A DNA stretch of 64,000 nucleotides from Labia minor (GCA_963082975.1 OY720349.1:45985962-46049961); one strand, 5' to 3'. Positions 32,287 to 44,986 are shown, numbered from the stretch's first letter. Program-made: numbers and translations. Notes: generated by a model not told the origin, from the letters alone.

Positions 32287-32837
32287 ATAAGTTCAGCTTG
32301 TCCGTTAGTTGCGGGGTGATATGGAGCAGATCTTTTGTGGTATTTCACTCCACTGTTACGTAAGAATTCATGAAATTCCGTTGAGACGAATTGAGGTCCA
32401 TTGTCGGTTACAACGGTTATGGGAACTCCATAGTTTGTAAATAGTTTGTCCATGATTGTTATCGTTGCTGCCGCTGTAGTTGAATTAGTCGGTATGACTT
32501 CCAACCATTTGCTATATGCATCGACAACTACCAAAAGCATGGTATCGGCAACTGGTCCGGCGTAATCCAAATGGACCCTTTCCCACGGGCCTTTAGGATA
32601 GTCCCAATGGTGGTCTTTAAATTTGATAGGGATATTCGAGTTTTTCGCGCACTCTACGCATGACTGAGACAGTTTTTCGATATCGGCATCAATTCCTGGC
32701 CAAAAGATAAATGATCTCGCCATTCCCTTCATCTTCACTATGCCAAGGTGTGCAGCGTGAAGATCTTTTAAAATAGCTTGACGCAGGGTTGGTGGAATGA
32801 CAACACGGTGTTCGAATAAAAGGCATCCTGAAGACAC
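32220..32837 (-). pseudogene. Integrase core (unit 2)
   Basis: Same as 17,817-18,434: HHCC domain and D,D,E residues (VHLDYAGP, VVTDNGPQF, NGQAEL), then the frameshift. Confidence 0.88.
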
Positions 32838-32882
32838 TGTGTATTTATTTTCTGGGGCTTTATAATTATGACGTGATAACTC

Positions 32883-34142
32883 TTAACCCTTTTCCAGCAA
32901 TTGAATGATTTTTCCTAGATGCTCATCTCTACGAGTCTCTCGAGCGATGTCTTTGGCACTGGTAGGTAATTGCTTTATTTGGCAGAGAACAAACCAATCA
33001 AACTCATCTTCTTCCTCTTCTTCTTTGGAGATGTTAACACTGTTGATGGTGTTTTCAGTTCGAGGCAGTGGAAGACGCGAACAGTAGTCGGCGTTCACGT
33101 TCAGTTTAGTTGGTTTGTATCTTATTTCGAAATCAAAATGCGACAAATAATCTGCATAATTGGCCATTCTACCAATGCACAATATTGGTAATGACTTGTT
33201 TGGGTGCAGGATTTGTGTTAGCGGTTTATGGTCTGTGATTAGTGTGAAATGGCGAGCATATAGGTAATAAAAAAACTTCTGTACCGCCCAAATGATGGCA
33301 AGGGCTTCTTTATCAATTTGAGGATATTTCTGCTCTGTGGTGCTCAGGGTACGGCTAGCATAGGCTATTGGTCGTTCGTCACCATTCTCTAATCGGTGAG
33401 AGAGCACAGCACCTAATCCTGTCTTGCTGGCGTCTGTTGCCAGTATGAGAGGCAAGCTAGGATCATATGGCATTAATACTTGCGGTGAAATAAGTATTTT
33501 TTTAATATCCTGATATGCTCTTTCAGCATCTTTTGTCCAGACAAAAGCTTCCTTATTTAAAACATCACGGAGAGGACGGCTTCTCGTAGATAAATCCGGG
33601 ATGAAAGAATTGTAATAGACAGCTTTACCGAGAAAAAGTTGCAATTCTTCTTGCGATTTCGGTTTAGGAGCATTCTTTACAGCTTCTATGTGTTTATCGG
33701 ATTTATGTATGCCTTCAGAATCAATTTTATGACCTAAAAATTCGATGGATGGTGAAGCAAAAACACACTTATTTTTAATTAGGATAAGTCCATGACTTTT
33801 CAATCTTCTTAAAGTTGCTTCTAAATTTGAAAGAAGTTCCTCAAATCCGTTTGCTGCGATAATGATATCATCGAAAAAATTGTAGACGTTATGGAGATCT
33901 TTTAAAACTGTTTCCATTCTCCGCTGCCAGATTGCGGGAATATTTGCTGCGCCATATACTGCTCTGGTTGGACGAATAAGACCATGAGTTGGCGTATTTA
34001 AGGTTAACGCGTGTCGAAATTCTTCATCAACAGGTAAGTGTGAGTAAGCATCAGTTATATCAAGATGGCAAAAAAGATTTGCTCCCTTGATTTTATTAAA
34101 AATGTGTTCTGCCTTCGGGATAGGATACTCGTCTATTATCAA
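32883..34142 (-). pseudogene. Reverse transcriptase and RNase H (unit 2)
   Basis: Same as 18,480-19,739: FFDD active site, RNase H D-E-D residues, bounded by the same in-frame TAA codons (32,883-32,885 and 34,248-34,250). Confidence 0.88.
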
Positions 34143-34247
34143 TCGAGGATTTAGAGTTGGTTTATAATTGCCAGTTATTCTTAAATTTCCATCTTTCTTA
34201 GCGATTATATGTGTGGTTGATGCCCATTCGGAATGATCTACCCTTTC

Positions 34248-35822
34248 TTAGAGACCTGCTGTGATTTTCTTATCAATTTCTTTAGCGTAAGCAGCACGTA
34301 ATGCTAATGGTACTTCGCGAGCTCGTGCAAAAACTGGTTTCGATTCTGGCTTTAAATGAAGTGTAGCTGGTGGTCCAGTTAACTTCCCTGGAACATCGCC
34401 AAAGATATCTGAATATCTTGATAAAATAGAATCAAGATGAGATTTTTGCTCTGATGAGATCTTGGGTTTTGAAGTTGCCAATGTGTTGATTTGTGAAAAT
34501 AACTTGACAAAGTCTATTTCACTGGCAAATGGAGCTATCCACTCTCGTCCAAAAAGTGAATCAAAATCTCCCTCAATGATATATAAGTTTAGTTTCTTGG
34601 TAATTTTGCCAATTCCAACGTTAACTGTGGTGAATCCTAAACATTTTATAGGATGTCCCGTATAGCTTGCGAAATTCCGATCCGATTTTTCAAGAATAAA
34701 ATTGGATTTTATTTTATTAAAATTTTTTATATTCATTATTCCACAGGGAGCTCCTGTGTCGAGTTCCATTGAGCAGCTCTTTCCATCAATTTTTACTGCT
34801 ATTATATGTTTGCTAGATGATTCGTTTACTTGGTTTATTTTAGATAAGACGTAAACTTTTTCTGTAGGTGATTCCTCTTCTGTTTTTGGCGATTCTTTTT
34901 TTTTCGCGCGACATACTTTCGCAATATGTCCTTTTTTTCGACATGTGTGACAGGTAGCATTTATGAAGCGACACTTGTTTCGTGGATGATATCCTCCACA
35001 TCCTGAACATGGCTTCAGGCCTACCGATTTTTTATCATTAAAGCTAAGGTTGCTTTGGGAATACTGTTGTCGTTCACGTGAAACTGACCTTAAAAGTGGT
35101 TGATATCTATTTGAATTCTTTAATTTTGGTTTTCTATAATCTAACTTGTTCATTAATTCGGTTGGCAAATGCGTTTTCTCCTTAACTTCATTCGATGTCT
35201 TACGTGTGGTTTCCAACGTTCGAGCGATTTCGTAGGCTGCGTCGAAAGTTTGTGGATTTTTTGAAATTATTTCGTCACAAATTTCTCTTGACTCAAGTCC
35301 ATGTAAGAATTGTTCAATCAGCATTCGATCTGCGAAATCTCCATACTCGCATTTTGTTGAACCTTGTTTTAGACGTAAGGCGAAGTTGGCGACACTTTCT
35401 CCTTTCTTTTGAACAATATGCCGGAATTTAATACTTTCCACGTATTTATTAGTTGGCTTATCGAAGTGTTTTATAAGCGTTTCTTTTAAATCATCATAAG
35501 AAATGGTCTCTGGTTCATTAGGACTTATTAAATATTTTAAAGCAGTGTTTAATTCAGGACCCATATGCACTCGAGCATAATCAGCATGTCGATCCTCAGT
35601 AATTTTACTCAAATTAAGAGCCCAACCAAATCTTTTAAAATAATAGTCGACACTTGATTCATCGGTTGATTGATATTCGCTTATTGCAAATGGCGGTGGT
35701 CGAGGCTGTATAGTTTGCTGAGACTGACCTGGTACATTTGATGTTGTTGCTTTTTTTAAAGCTTCAGCCAGCAATGTTGATAAGGTTTGAAGTAATTCAG
35801 GCGTTACTGCTTCATCTGGCAT
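34248..35822 (-). CDS. Gag-protease polyprotein (unit 2)
   Basis: Same 524-codon protein as 19,845-21,419: gag, two zinc knuckles, LDTGAPCG protease, truncated at the RT start. I see no amino-acid difference from unit 1. Confidence 0.88.
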   Translation of the reverse strand: MPDEAVTPELLQTLSTLLAEALKKATTSNVPGQSQQTIQPRPPPFAISEYQSTDESSVDYYFKRFGWALNLSKITEDRHADYARVHMGPELNTALKYLISPNEPETISYDDLKETLIKHFDKPTNKYVESIKFRHIVQKKGESVANFALRLKQGSTKCEYGDFADRMLIEQFLHGLESREICDEIISKNPQTFDAAYEIARTLETTRKTSNEVKEKTHLPTELMNKLDYRKPKLKNSNRYQPLLRSVSRERQQYSQSNLSFNDKKSVGLKPCSGCGGYHPRNKCRFINATCHTCRKKGHIAKVCRAKKKESPKTEEESPTEKVYVLSKINQVNESSSKHIIAVKIDGKSCSMELDTGAPCGIMNIKNFNKIKSNFILEKSDRNFASYTGHPIKCLGFTTVNVGIGKITKKLNLYIIEGDFDSLFGREWIAPFASEIDFVKLFSQINTLATSKPKISSEQKSHLDSILSRYSDIFGDVPGKLTGPPATLHLKPESKPVFARAREVPLALRAAYAKEIDKKITAGL

Positions 35823-36035
35823 TTTGAAATGCGTTGGTTGAACAAATTAATCGAGATGATACAAAATTTTTTTTTTTTTTTTTTAGTTTTGTTCACTTCT
35901 AACACCAATATATTATGTATTTTAAGGTTTGATAATAAAAGAGTTATTTAGATAAAAAGAATATTTATTATAACGTTAACTGGAGAATTACAATTATTAA
36001 TTAGACGTAAATTTAAGGTGTTTAAATATACAACA

Positions 36036-37048
36036 GAATTTTTTTTTGTTTAAATTATTTTGTTACGACCTGAAAAGATGAAAATCGGAAGAAGCAAGAT
36101 CCGGAGAATGTGGAGGATGCTTCAAAACCTCAGAATTTAAGTCCCTCAAAGTGCCGAGTGGGAAACGCCCGCTTGGAAGATCAAGGTCGGGGTGGGTGGA
36201 TAAGGAAGGGACGTGAGAGAGATGTGAGTCACTAAAATTAGTACTAATTTACTTAATTTATATATTGGCATGTTAATTTTTTTATATCTCTATCTCTTTA
36301 ATTTTCTTTTATTTTACTGTGTTTTATTTAACTGGTTTGGTTGTCTATATGTGGTTTAAATCTATTTTTAACACAGTTGCAGTTGACCACAATCGAACTA
36401 AACCTTTGCACACTTTTCAAATTTGGACGACAATACATGAATATGAATTAAAGTTTTCATTTTCTTAATTAATTAATTAATTAATCCTTCTGTATTGTTC
36501 AAATCTAGTAACTCATTTTTATCACAGTTGCAGTTGTTCATTCGAACCAAAGCTAGCTTTACAAACGTTTCAGATTTGGATGACAAAACATGAATATGAA
36601 ATAGAGTTTACATTTTCTTAATTAATTAATAAATTTTGACCCATCATTAAATATCATTTATAACCTCAAAGTATATTCAAATAAAACTTAAAACTTTAAA
36701 AATTTATTTACTAAAAAATTAAAAATAAAATAAATAATTAAAAAAAAATTAAGTTACAGTGTTTTATTTATTAATGCACTAAAAACTAAATAATTTTTCA
36801 CTTCAACATCAATAGTCTAGATACTTTGAATAATAGATCCTAATTAAAATGAATTAGTTAATTAATTAGGGATCTCTCAAATAAAAGGCTTACATTTAAA
36901 TTAAAAATGGTTACAAAATTAAAAATTATATTAAGTGCGGTGCGAGCTCTTGAGCGCTTACAGAGTTAAAATTGGGTGCTTGCAGCGCCATCTCTTAAAC
37001 ATGGCTGGGAAACTAAACAAGGAATCAGCTGTGCTTGCTGTTTGATGT
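36036..37048. repeat. Unit 2 end: LINE scrap, R2 repeat and 5' flank of C
   Basis: Copy of 21,633-22,645: LINE C-terminal scrap at 36,153-36,233, R2 at 36,360-36,713, then the 5' flank shared by B and C. Confidence 0.7.
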
Positions 37049-37137
37049 TCTGTGATTCTAATTTATAATCAAAATTTAAAAATTACTTATTAACTATTCT
37101 ATATTGTATAATTGATAATACTTTAATCAATTAAAAA

Positions 37138-38871
37138 ATGGAACTTTATTCACAAGACAGAAAATATCCAATATATATAGGTAATTTTTATTTCTATGCT
37201 TTATAATCTAAATCTAAAGTAATGATTATTATTTTTTTTAAAATTATTTGTAATGATATTATTCCTTAAATTGAAATATTAAATATTTAGATATGTAAAA
37301 ATATAATGATTTAAAATAATGAAAACAATTCTTTTTTAGGTCCTTTATATTCTTGTGTATATTGCCATAATAATTTCATTAGTGAGGAATATTTATCTAA
37401 ACATCTAAAAAAGTGTTTTCATAAAAATATATTGTCAATTTTAAAACATGACATAAAACTCAAAAAGGAAACAGAAAAATATTTAGATGAAAACAATGGA
37501 GAAGATACTAATTCAAACCATACAGAAGACAGGCATTTTCAATGCAATAATTTTAAAATTAAGGTTAATAATATATCTCATTTAATTCCGAATTTATTAA
37601 CGAATACAGATAAAAAGCCTTTTGAATGTAATTTATGTGAAAAGAAATTTAATAGGAAATGTCTTTTAAATTATCATTTACTAATTCATACAGGTGAAAA
37701 ACCTTTTGAATGTAATTATTGTAAAAAGAAATTTAGAGACAAATCAACTTTAAATAAACATTTATTAATTCATACAGGTGAAAAACCTTTTGAATGTAAT
37801 TTATGTGAAAAGAAATTTAATAGGAAATCTCTTTTAAATGATCATTTACTAATTCATACAGGTGAAATACCTTTTGAATGTAATTATTGTAAAAAGAAAT
37901 TTAATCACAAATCAACTTTAAATAAACATTTATTAATTCATACAGGTGTAAAACCTTTTGAATGTAATTATTGTAAAAAGAAATTTATTGAGAAAAAAAC
38001 TTTAAAAACACATTTATTAATTCATACAGGTGAAAAACCTTTTGAATGTAATTATTGTAAAAATAAATTTAATAGGAAATTAACTTTAAAAAAACATTTA
38101 TTAATTCATACAGGAGAAAAGCCTTTTGAATGTAATTATTGTGAAAAGAAATTTAATCAGAAATCCAATTTAGATACACATTTATTAATTCATACAGGTG
38201 AAAAACATTTTGAATGTAATTATTGTGAAAAGAAATTTAATACGAAAGCTCATTTAAATAAACATTTATTAATTCATACAGGAGAAAAGCCTTTTGAATG
38301 TCATCTTTGTAAAAATAAATTTAATTATAAATCCGATTTGGATAGACATTTATTAATTCATACAGGTGAAAAACCTTTTGAATGTAATTATTGTAAAAAG
38401 AAATTTTTTCAGAAATATCTTTTAAATAATCATTTATTAATTCATACAGGTGAAAAACCTTTTGAATGTAATTATTGTAAAAAGAAATTTTTTCAGAAAT
38501 ATCTTTTAAATAATCATTTATTAATTCATACAGGTGAAAAACCTTTTGAATGTAATTATTGTAAAAAGAAATTTAATACGAAAGCTCATTTAAAAACACA
38601 TTTATTAATTCATACAGGTGAAAAGCCTTTTGAATGTAATTATTGTAAAAAGAAATTTAATACGAAATCAATTTTAAATAAACATTTATTAATTCATACC
38701 GGAGAAAAGCCTTTTGAATGTAATTATTGTAAAAAGAAATTTAATTATAAATCCAATTTAAATAGACATTTATTAATTCATACAGGTGAAAAACCTTTTG
38801 AATGTGATTTTTGTAAAAAGAAATTTAATCGGAAATCAGGTTTAGATAAACATTTAATAACTCATACATGA
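37138..38871 (+). CDS. C2H2 zinc-finger protein C (15 fingers, subfamily 1)
   Basis: Exon 1 37,138-37,180 (MELYSQDRKYPIYI), intron 159 nt, exon 2 37,340-38,871; 524 codons. The predicted protein equals that of B, finger for finger, including the duplicated QKYLLNN fingers 10 and 11. The 3' flank diverges from A and B by scattered substitutions after about 39,451 and by a longer LINE. C therefore probably represents the parental right-hand gene. It stops at the shared linker TGA. Confidence 0.87.
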
Positions 38872-39330
38872 GATAAACCTTTTGATTATAATTATTGTAA
38901 AAAGAAATTTATGCAAAAAACTTTTAGTATACATTTATTAATACATACTGTATGAAAATTATGCTCAATAATGAAGACTGAAGATTTTGTTTGATTCTTT
39001 CTTTGATTAAAGCTTATATACTTTATAATTCAATGTGTATATCAATAAAAATCTGATTTATCTAACTTAGCATTTATATTAACTAATTTATTTGGTTCAT
39101 TAATAAATACATTATTACTAATCTATTACATTTAAGAATCTTATCATTTTATTATTAAAGTTAGTTTATTTATAATTTATCCAAGTCTAGAATATGTCAA
39201 ATGATTTTATATTTTGACTAATTTATAATTGTAAATAACTGAATTTTTAAACATTATATTTTATTTCTTACAAGATAATTGATTTAATCGCTTTTAAATT
39301 TTCATTTACTAATTCATACAGGTTAAAAGC
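38872..39330 (+). other. 3' flank of C with AATAAA and finger relic
   Basis: Same post-stop degenerate finger, AATAAA at 39,044-39,049 and finger relic at about 39,285-39,330, into or beside which the LINE tail lies. Confidence 0.65.
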
Positions 39331-40766
39331 TTTATTTTTTATTATTTTTTTTTTATTTGACATCCACTTAATTTATACATCTGTCCAAAGGCAATAATAC
39401 ATGGTTAGTTCCAATTAGAATAAAGAAAAACAATAAAAAACAAAATAAAATAATTCAAACTAAATTAGATTAAGTGGGGAAGGATAGGGAAAAGAAATAA
39501 TTGGTTTGGATATTAGACAAGGAGGGGAAAGGTATGTCATTGATTAAAATTATAATCCGCAGGTTTGATTTGACATGTCTCCTAGGTCATGCGGTTTGAG
39601 TCTCAAGTTTCTCAATTGTAGGAGTTGTCCAGGTTTAGGATTGGGATGGTTATGGAGTCTGTCGTTGTAGCGAAGGCTGTAAATTTTTATTACATTGTCT
39701 ATCGTATCCATCCCGAGGTCTCTATGAATCAGTCTGTTATGGACATACCAAGGAGCACTTGTAATTAGTCTTAGGACTATTTTGAAACCGCTGAATTGGG
39801 TCTCTTTTGGATTTGCTTAACTAAGGTCCCCCACATCCGAATGCCGTAGGTCCAAATAGGCTTCAAGTTAATTTTGTAAATTAGTAATTTGTTGTCCATA
39901 GTCAGTTGGGATTTTTGTCGGAGCAGCCAATACAATTGACTTAGTTTGAGTCTCAGTTGTTTCTTTTTTGTCTTAATGTGCATCTCCCAGATTAGGCGTC
40001 TGTCAAGATGCATACCGAAATATTTAACTGTCTTTTTCATTGGGATAGGATTGTCTATTGAAAAAAGTTAGGTTTGCTGATTTATCCTCGTTTACTGCTA
40101 TCCTCCATTTCTCAAGCCAAGACCTTAATAGGTCCAAACTTTCCTGGAGCATAGCAGAAGCTATTTTAGGGTCTTTATGCGACTCAAGCATAGCTGTGTC
40201 GTCGGCAAAGGTCGCTATTGTTATTTTTGGTTTAGTCGGTAAGTCAGCCATGAAGGTTAAATATAAAAAATGCCCCAGTACACTACCCTCTGGGACTCCC
40301 GATCCGACGGTGAAGACCCCACTAATGGCATCATTAACCCTAACCCTATATCTTCTGCCAGAACCGATCAGTCTATGATAAATCACTGGGACCATGCCAT
40401 CGAGCTTCCGAAGAAGACCCTCGTGCCAAACTTTATCAAAAGCTTGGGATATATCGAAAAACACATCTGAGCAGTATCACCTGTTTTTAAAATCTTTATT
40501 TATAACATCAACAATTCAATGAACTTGCTCAATTGTGCCATGTTTCTCTCTAAAGAAAAATTGATGACTGGGGATTATGTCATTGTCTATAAGGAGATGT
40601 AATCTAGCGATTAGGACCCTTTCGAAAAATTTGGAAATAGAGGACAATAGACTAATCGGTCTACATGAGCTTGGCTCCTCAGCTGGCTTTCTTGGCTTTA
40701 GAATCATAGTTACCAGAGCTGTTTTCCATTGGGTTGGGAAGTGCATCATGCTTTCAAGTTCTGGTT
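39331..40766 (-). mobile_element. Jockey-clade LINE, RT part and 3' end (unit 3)
   Basis: On the minus strand the RT begins in PTQWKTALVTMILKP (40,749), CRPISLL, then DISQAFDKVWHEGLL, the catalytic TFADDTAML, and after a frame change KYFGMHLDRRL and TYGIRMWG. Further down an APWYVHNRLIHRDLG-type C-terminus leads to the 3' end and poly-A tail (plus-strand T-run at 39,333-39,358). Endonuclease and 5' end are missing. Frameshifts near 40,030 and 40,490 break the ORF. Domain order and wording are those of the Jockey clade. Confidence 0.85.
40024..40464 (-). pseudogene. LINE reverse transcriptase core
   Basis: 146-codon open part of the Jockey RT: FFDISQAFDKVWHEGLLRKL (palm), GVPEGSVLGHFLY (region before the active site) and FADD as the metal-binding motif, followed by WRIAVNEDKSANL. 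The adjoining segments 40,516-40,749 (fingers) and 39,777-40,040 (thumb/C-terminus) are in other frames, so the gene is dead. Confidence 0.85.
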
Positions 40767-41142
40767 ATATATATAAAATAATGTCAGCAATATAGATAAT
40801 TGAATTCAATTTTGTTTTTTCTTAAAATTTTATAAACATATGAAGCTTAATTTGAAATTCAACCCAGGACAAAGATTCAGATCTTATTCAGTCTTTAGTG
40901 TGTTTAAAAAATTTCTATTATATGTACACCTAATTCTGTTTTTACACGGTAATTGGTTCCAGAAAAAACCGCGTAAAAAAGACATTGATCTTATGCAAAA
41001 ATTGGTGATTGGTTCCTTTTCTCTAAAACCTATAAAAATTAGAGAAAAATAAGGATTTTTTAAGAATATGTATTCAGGTATATTTTATTATATCACAGAT
41101 ATAATGTGTATTTAAGCATAATTATTAAACAAAAAACAAACA
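40767..41142. other. Unit 3 spacer
   Basis: Third copy of the A/B spacer that starts TATATATATAAAATAATGTC, with the same small unsupported ORF at 40,840-41,052. Confidence 0.5.
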
Positions 41143-42038
41143 ACCGAACCGACCGACGGTTTGAAGTAAATTAATTTCCAGCTACAGAAACAATTTCAAA
41201 TAATTTTAATATATCTATTAATGTAATAAATAACAGATATGGATAAAACATAAATATTTTTAATTTTATTTTATTTATAATATATAGCTGAAGTAGCCGG
41301 CGTTACCCGAGGCTGTGACGTCATGAAGGGCTGGGTGACGTCATATAATTTTAAATTAAGAAAAACATAATGAAGATGATTTTTCCCGAGGATAAAACCA
41401 ATACATTCGTGGTGATATGTAAAAAAATCTCCTTATGTGAAATTTGGTGCGAAAATAACCCTTCCCTTCTTATCGTCGATCGCTAATACTACCACTTCCG
41501 GTTTCCGGATTTGTACCAAAAGTTGATCAATTCATCCCACTGATGCATTAAGTAAAGATACCAAATTTCATCAAAATCGGTTGAGCCGTTCAGGCTGTAC
41601 ACATTTATACGGACAGACGGAAGGACGGACGGACGCACGGACAGACATCATGCTAAAAATACTTTTTTCTGTTAAGAAAATGCATGATTCGTGGTGATAT
41701 ATAAAAAAATCTCCTCATGTGAAATTTGGTGTGAAAATAACCCTTCCCTTCCTATCGTCGATCGCTAATACTACCACTTCCGGTTTCCGGATTTGCACCA
41801 AAAGTTGATCAATTCATCCCACTGATGCATTAAGTAAATATACCAAATTTCATCAAAATCGGTTGAACCGTTCAGGCTGTACACATCTATACTGACGGAC
41901 GGACGGACGGACGGACAGACATCATGCTAAAAATACTTTTTTCTGTTAAGAAAATGCATGATTCGTGGAGATATGTAAAAATCTCCACATGTGAAATTTG
42001 GTGTGAAAACAATACCTCCCTTACTATCGTCGGTCGGT
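41143..42038 (+). mobile_element. Short TIR element (unit 3), opposite orientation
   Basis: Begins CCGAACCGACCGACGG and ends CGTCGGTCGG. It contains two tandem copies of a block of about 300 bp with TTCCGGTTTCCGGATTTG(C/T)AC and the ACGGACGG microsatellite. It occupies a place where A and B have about 70 bp of other sequence, so it inserted only here. Confidence 0.75.
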
Positions 42039-42407
42039 AAAAACAATAATGTATGTATGCAAAACAGCTATGTTGTTAGCAAAAAGTTATTCAACTTTTA
42101 AGACAAAAAAAAAATTAAATGATAATCATAAATATAAATGATTTAAAGAATAGAAAATATTTTTTGACTTACCTTTTATCTAAGTGCGTTAAAATTAAAT
42201 TTTATGTAGCGTTGGAAAAACCAACTTGCGTTTAAAAAATGTTTAAAGAACCGATCAGTCTATGATAAATCACTGGGACCATGCCATCGAGCTTTCGAAG
42301 AAGACCTTCGTGCCAAACTATCAAAAGCTTGGGATATATTTAAAAACACATCTGAGCAGTATCACCTGTTTTCAAAATCTTTATCTTATCTTCTTATACG
42401 AGTAAAA

Positions 42408-42447
<40 letters not shown>

Positions 42448-43190
42448 GCTATGGGTTCTCAAAAACCGCTCTAACGATTTTTTTGAAATTCACACTAGAT
42501 ATAGTATTTATAAAGAGTTTTATTGATCACATTTCTGGAAAAATACATCTTTTTTAGTTTTTTTTCCTAAATTTAAATGTATATATGTGACGTCACAGCC
42601 ACCGCCTGTGAGATATATATATATCTTATCTTCTTATACGAGTAAAAATTGTTTGTTTCTTTGTTTCATTGTTCTCAAAAACCGCTCTAACGATTTTTTT
42701 GAAATTCACAACAGAGATAGTATTTATAAAGAAAAATTGAGTTTTATTGATCACATCTCACGAAACTTTATTAGTTCTTCTTAATTTAAATTTATAATAT
42801 ATGGATGACGTCACAACCACCGCCTGTGAGATATATATATCTATTCTTAAAATAAAATTAAAAATATTTATATTATATTCATATATTTGATTTTTTAATT
42901 TCATTAATAGTTTTACATTTAAATTATTTGAAATTGTTTCACACAACGTTTAAAAGAAGATTTATCTTTATATTCGATTCGATATATAGTAGGATTATTA
43001 AATGACGTTATCAATTTATTATACTCCGGTAAATATTATAAAATATTATTTACTAAATATTCAAACACAATATCAAATATTCAATTAGATAAAACATTTA
43101 TTTGTTTTTGTGTTCTTATTTAAAATATATTTTAATTTAATCAGTAAATTAATTATATATATTATTATTGTAAATGTTATATCTATCTAT
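42039..43190. repeat. Unit 3 tail: LINE scrap, AACCGCTCTAACG repeats, (TA)n
   Basis: 42,246-42,381 is the LINE RT scrap. A (TA)n run lies at 42,413-42,443. Repeat blocks similar to 11,640-12,560 follow, with one extra diverged copy (42,620-42,830). Homology to units 1 and 2 fades at about 43,190. Confidence 0.65.
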
Positions 43191-43640
43191 GTGTCCCTTC
43201 ATACATTTTGAATTCACCCATAATATATCTTATATTCTTATATACTTACTTTAATATAATTTAAAAAGTTTTAAAAGTTTTTTTTTAATATTTTATGAAT
43301 TCAAATCGTCAATTGAAAATGAAAAATCCAATTATGAGATCAATTATTCATATAATTTTAAATGTTTTCGTGTTTTATAAATAAAATATTAAAAAAATAA
43401 ACTTATAAACAAAATATTCTTTGAATTATTTTGAAACATTTTAGGAAACAAATTTTTAATGGGTCATTTTTAGAAATTCCATTTAACAATTATAATAAAT
43501 AATTAAAAAATTGTAAAATTTTTAAAGTATATAAAAATAAATTGTATAAATTGGTTAAAGGGTCGAGTGATAGTTCGGTGTCACAGGTATATATTTTATA
43601 TCAACACGCCTACTTTTCTGTTTGTATGTTATTATTTGAA
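43191..43640. other. AT-rich spacer before the Helitron
   Basis: No gene recognised. It may contain intronic DNA of MED22, but no exon was identified. Confidence 0.4.
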
Positions 43641-44188
43641 TGGCGAGGAAAAATTAATGGAGGTTTGAAATTAATAGTGATAAGAAAAAATATTTAGTGA
43701 CAAAGAGGAACAGTATTAATTAATATAGAAAATATAAAATTTGAATATGTAGAAAAATTGAATGTAATCACAAAGGATAATAATATTTGAGAAGAATTTA
43801 AATGGAGGTATCAATCGGGAAACGCCTGTTATCATGCAGTAAAGACCATGGACGCATAGGAAGGGACGTAAGAGAGATGGGACAAGGGCTCAGGATAGGG
43901 ACATTTGGAGAAATGTAGCCAAGAACTTTCGAGTATCTTTGAGTTATATAAATAGATAGATATAACATATACAATAATAATATATACAATTAATTTACTG
44001 ATTAAATTAAAATATATTTTAAATAAGAACACAAAAAGAAATGAATGTTTTATGTAATATAATGATTGAAACAAAATGGATGAAAACCTTTTACTACTTT
44101 TAACCAAATACGATGTACCACTCGGGGGTACAGGGGGCGGAGCCCCCGTCCAGCTGTGAAGAGCGCCGAAGGCGCTCTGACCAGCTGG
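43641..44188 (+). mobile_element. Helitron 3' part (copy 3)
   Basis: Shares with the Helitrons at 50.2-53.4 and 60.2-61.9 kb the blocks ATCGGGAAACGCCTGTTATC, the LINE tail (AGGAAGGGACGTAAGAGAGA), CGGAGCCCCCGTC, a perfect hairpin GAGCGCCGAAGGCGCTC at 44,161-44,177, and a CTGG end (44,185-44,188) followed by T. CTRR and a nearby hairpin are Helitron 3' signatures. The 5' end was not found. No Rep/helicase is encoded. Confidence 0.8.
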
Positions 44189-44767
44189 TAATCATTATAA
44201 TGTTAGTTAAATATTTTAAGTGATGTTTTATCTAATTTAATTTACTTTACACGAGAGTAAATATTAATATATTAAAATATAAGATTCTAAGCAAATCTTA
44301 TATTTTAATTTATGAAAAATAAGTTGTATATGAAATTTCAAATTTTTAAATAAGATTTTCAAGTATATTGACCCTTTTCTCATTATTCGATACTCAAAAT
44401 ATGTTATTATCTCTTCATTATATTTATATTTCTTTATTTAGTATTTACTTTAGTGTAGGGTTCAATTGGCGCTACATTTTAATGTCTTTATTGTATTTAG
44501 CATAAATTCCTTAAAAATTCAAATTTAATTGATATATATTAAGGAGCATGAATAACAAAAAAAATCAATAAATGTAAAATAATAATTAATATTTATAAAT
44601 TTTTTTTCCTGCTTTTCATATTTATTCAATATATGATCTTTGGAAAAGTAATAAATAAATCCTCAAGTTCTTTTCTATTATAAATTATTAACGTTATTTT
44701 TTTTATTAACCTATCTATGTTATATAATTATTTTGATAATTAAAATATAATGATTTTTCTATTTCAG

Positions 44768-44986
44768 GTTCGAGCTGGAGAATCCCTTATGAAATTAGTC
44801 TCAGATATTAAGCAATATTTAATATTAAATGACTTTCCATCTGTTAATGATGCTATTACACAAAATTCAAAAATCTTTAGGACCAAACAAGCAGAATGTG
44901 ATCAAAAACTTATGAGTTTAAGAGACGATATGGCTGCGGATTTATATGATCTTGAAGAAGAATATTACACGTCCATTTATAAATAA
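44768..44986 (+). CDS. MED22: Mediator subunit 22 (MED22), last coding exon
   Basis: After an acceptor (TTTCTATTTCAG) the exon encodes 72 residues from [18 protein letters not shown] through [10 protein letters not shown] and [13 protein letters not shown] to [15 protein letters not shown] and TAA. It matches the conserved C-terminal helix of MED22/Surf5, a Mediator head-module subunit that links activators to RNA polymerase II. In MED22 [16 protein letters not shown] is the start of this conserved part, so the N-terminal exons (about 60 residues) must lie upstream, outside the recognised sequence, perhaps beyond the duplicated block. The frame is intact, and this is the only clear conserved host gene. 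An ATG at 44,750 lies in the intron and is not the start. Confidence 0.92.
   Translation, partial: VRAGESLMKLVSDIKQYLILNDFPSVNDAITQNSKIFRTKQAECDQKLMSLRDDMAADLYDLEEEYYTSIYK

Larger units (their letters stand above)
31385..36035 (-). mobile_element. Ty3/Gypsy-type LTR retrotransposon, defective (unit 2)
   Basis: Copy of 16,982-21,632 at offset 14,403. LTRs at 31,385-31,609 and 35,911-36,035, with the same 100-bp LTR deletion, GAATT flanks, two stops and frameshift. Independent insertions would not share these lesions and the same target, so this is a duplicate by descent. Confidence 0.92.

Noticed and set aside
43798..44107. Minus-strand ORFs in the Helitron 3' part
   Set aside because: Antisense of the captured LINE tail. 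Similar shadows occur at 50,376 and 61,383-61,786.
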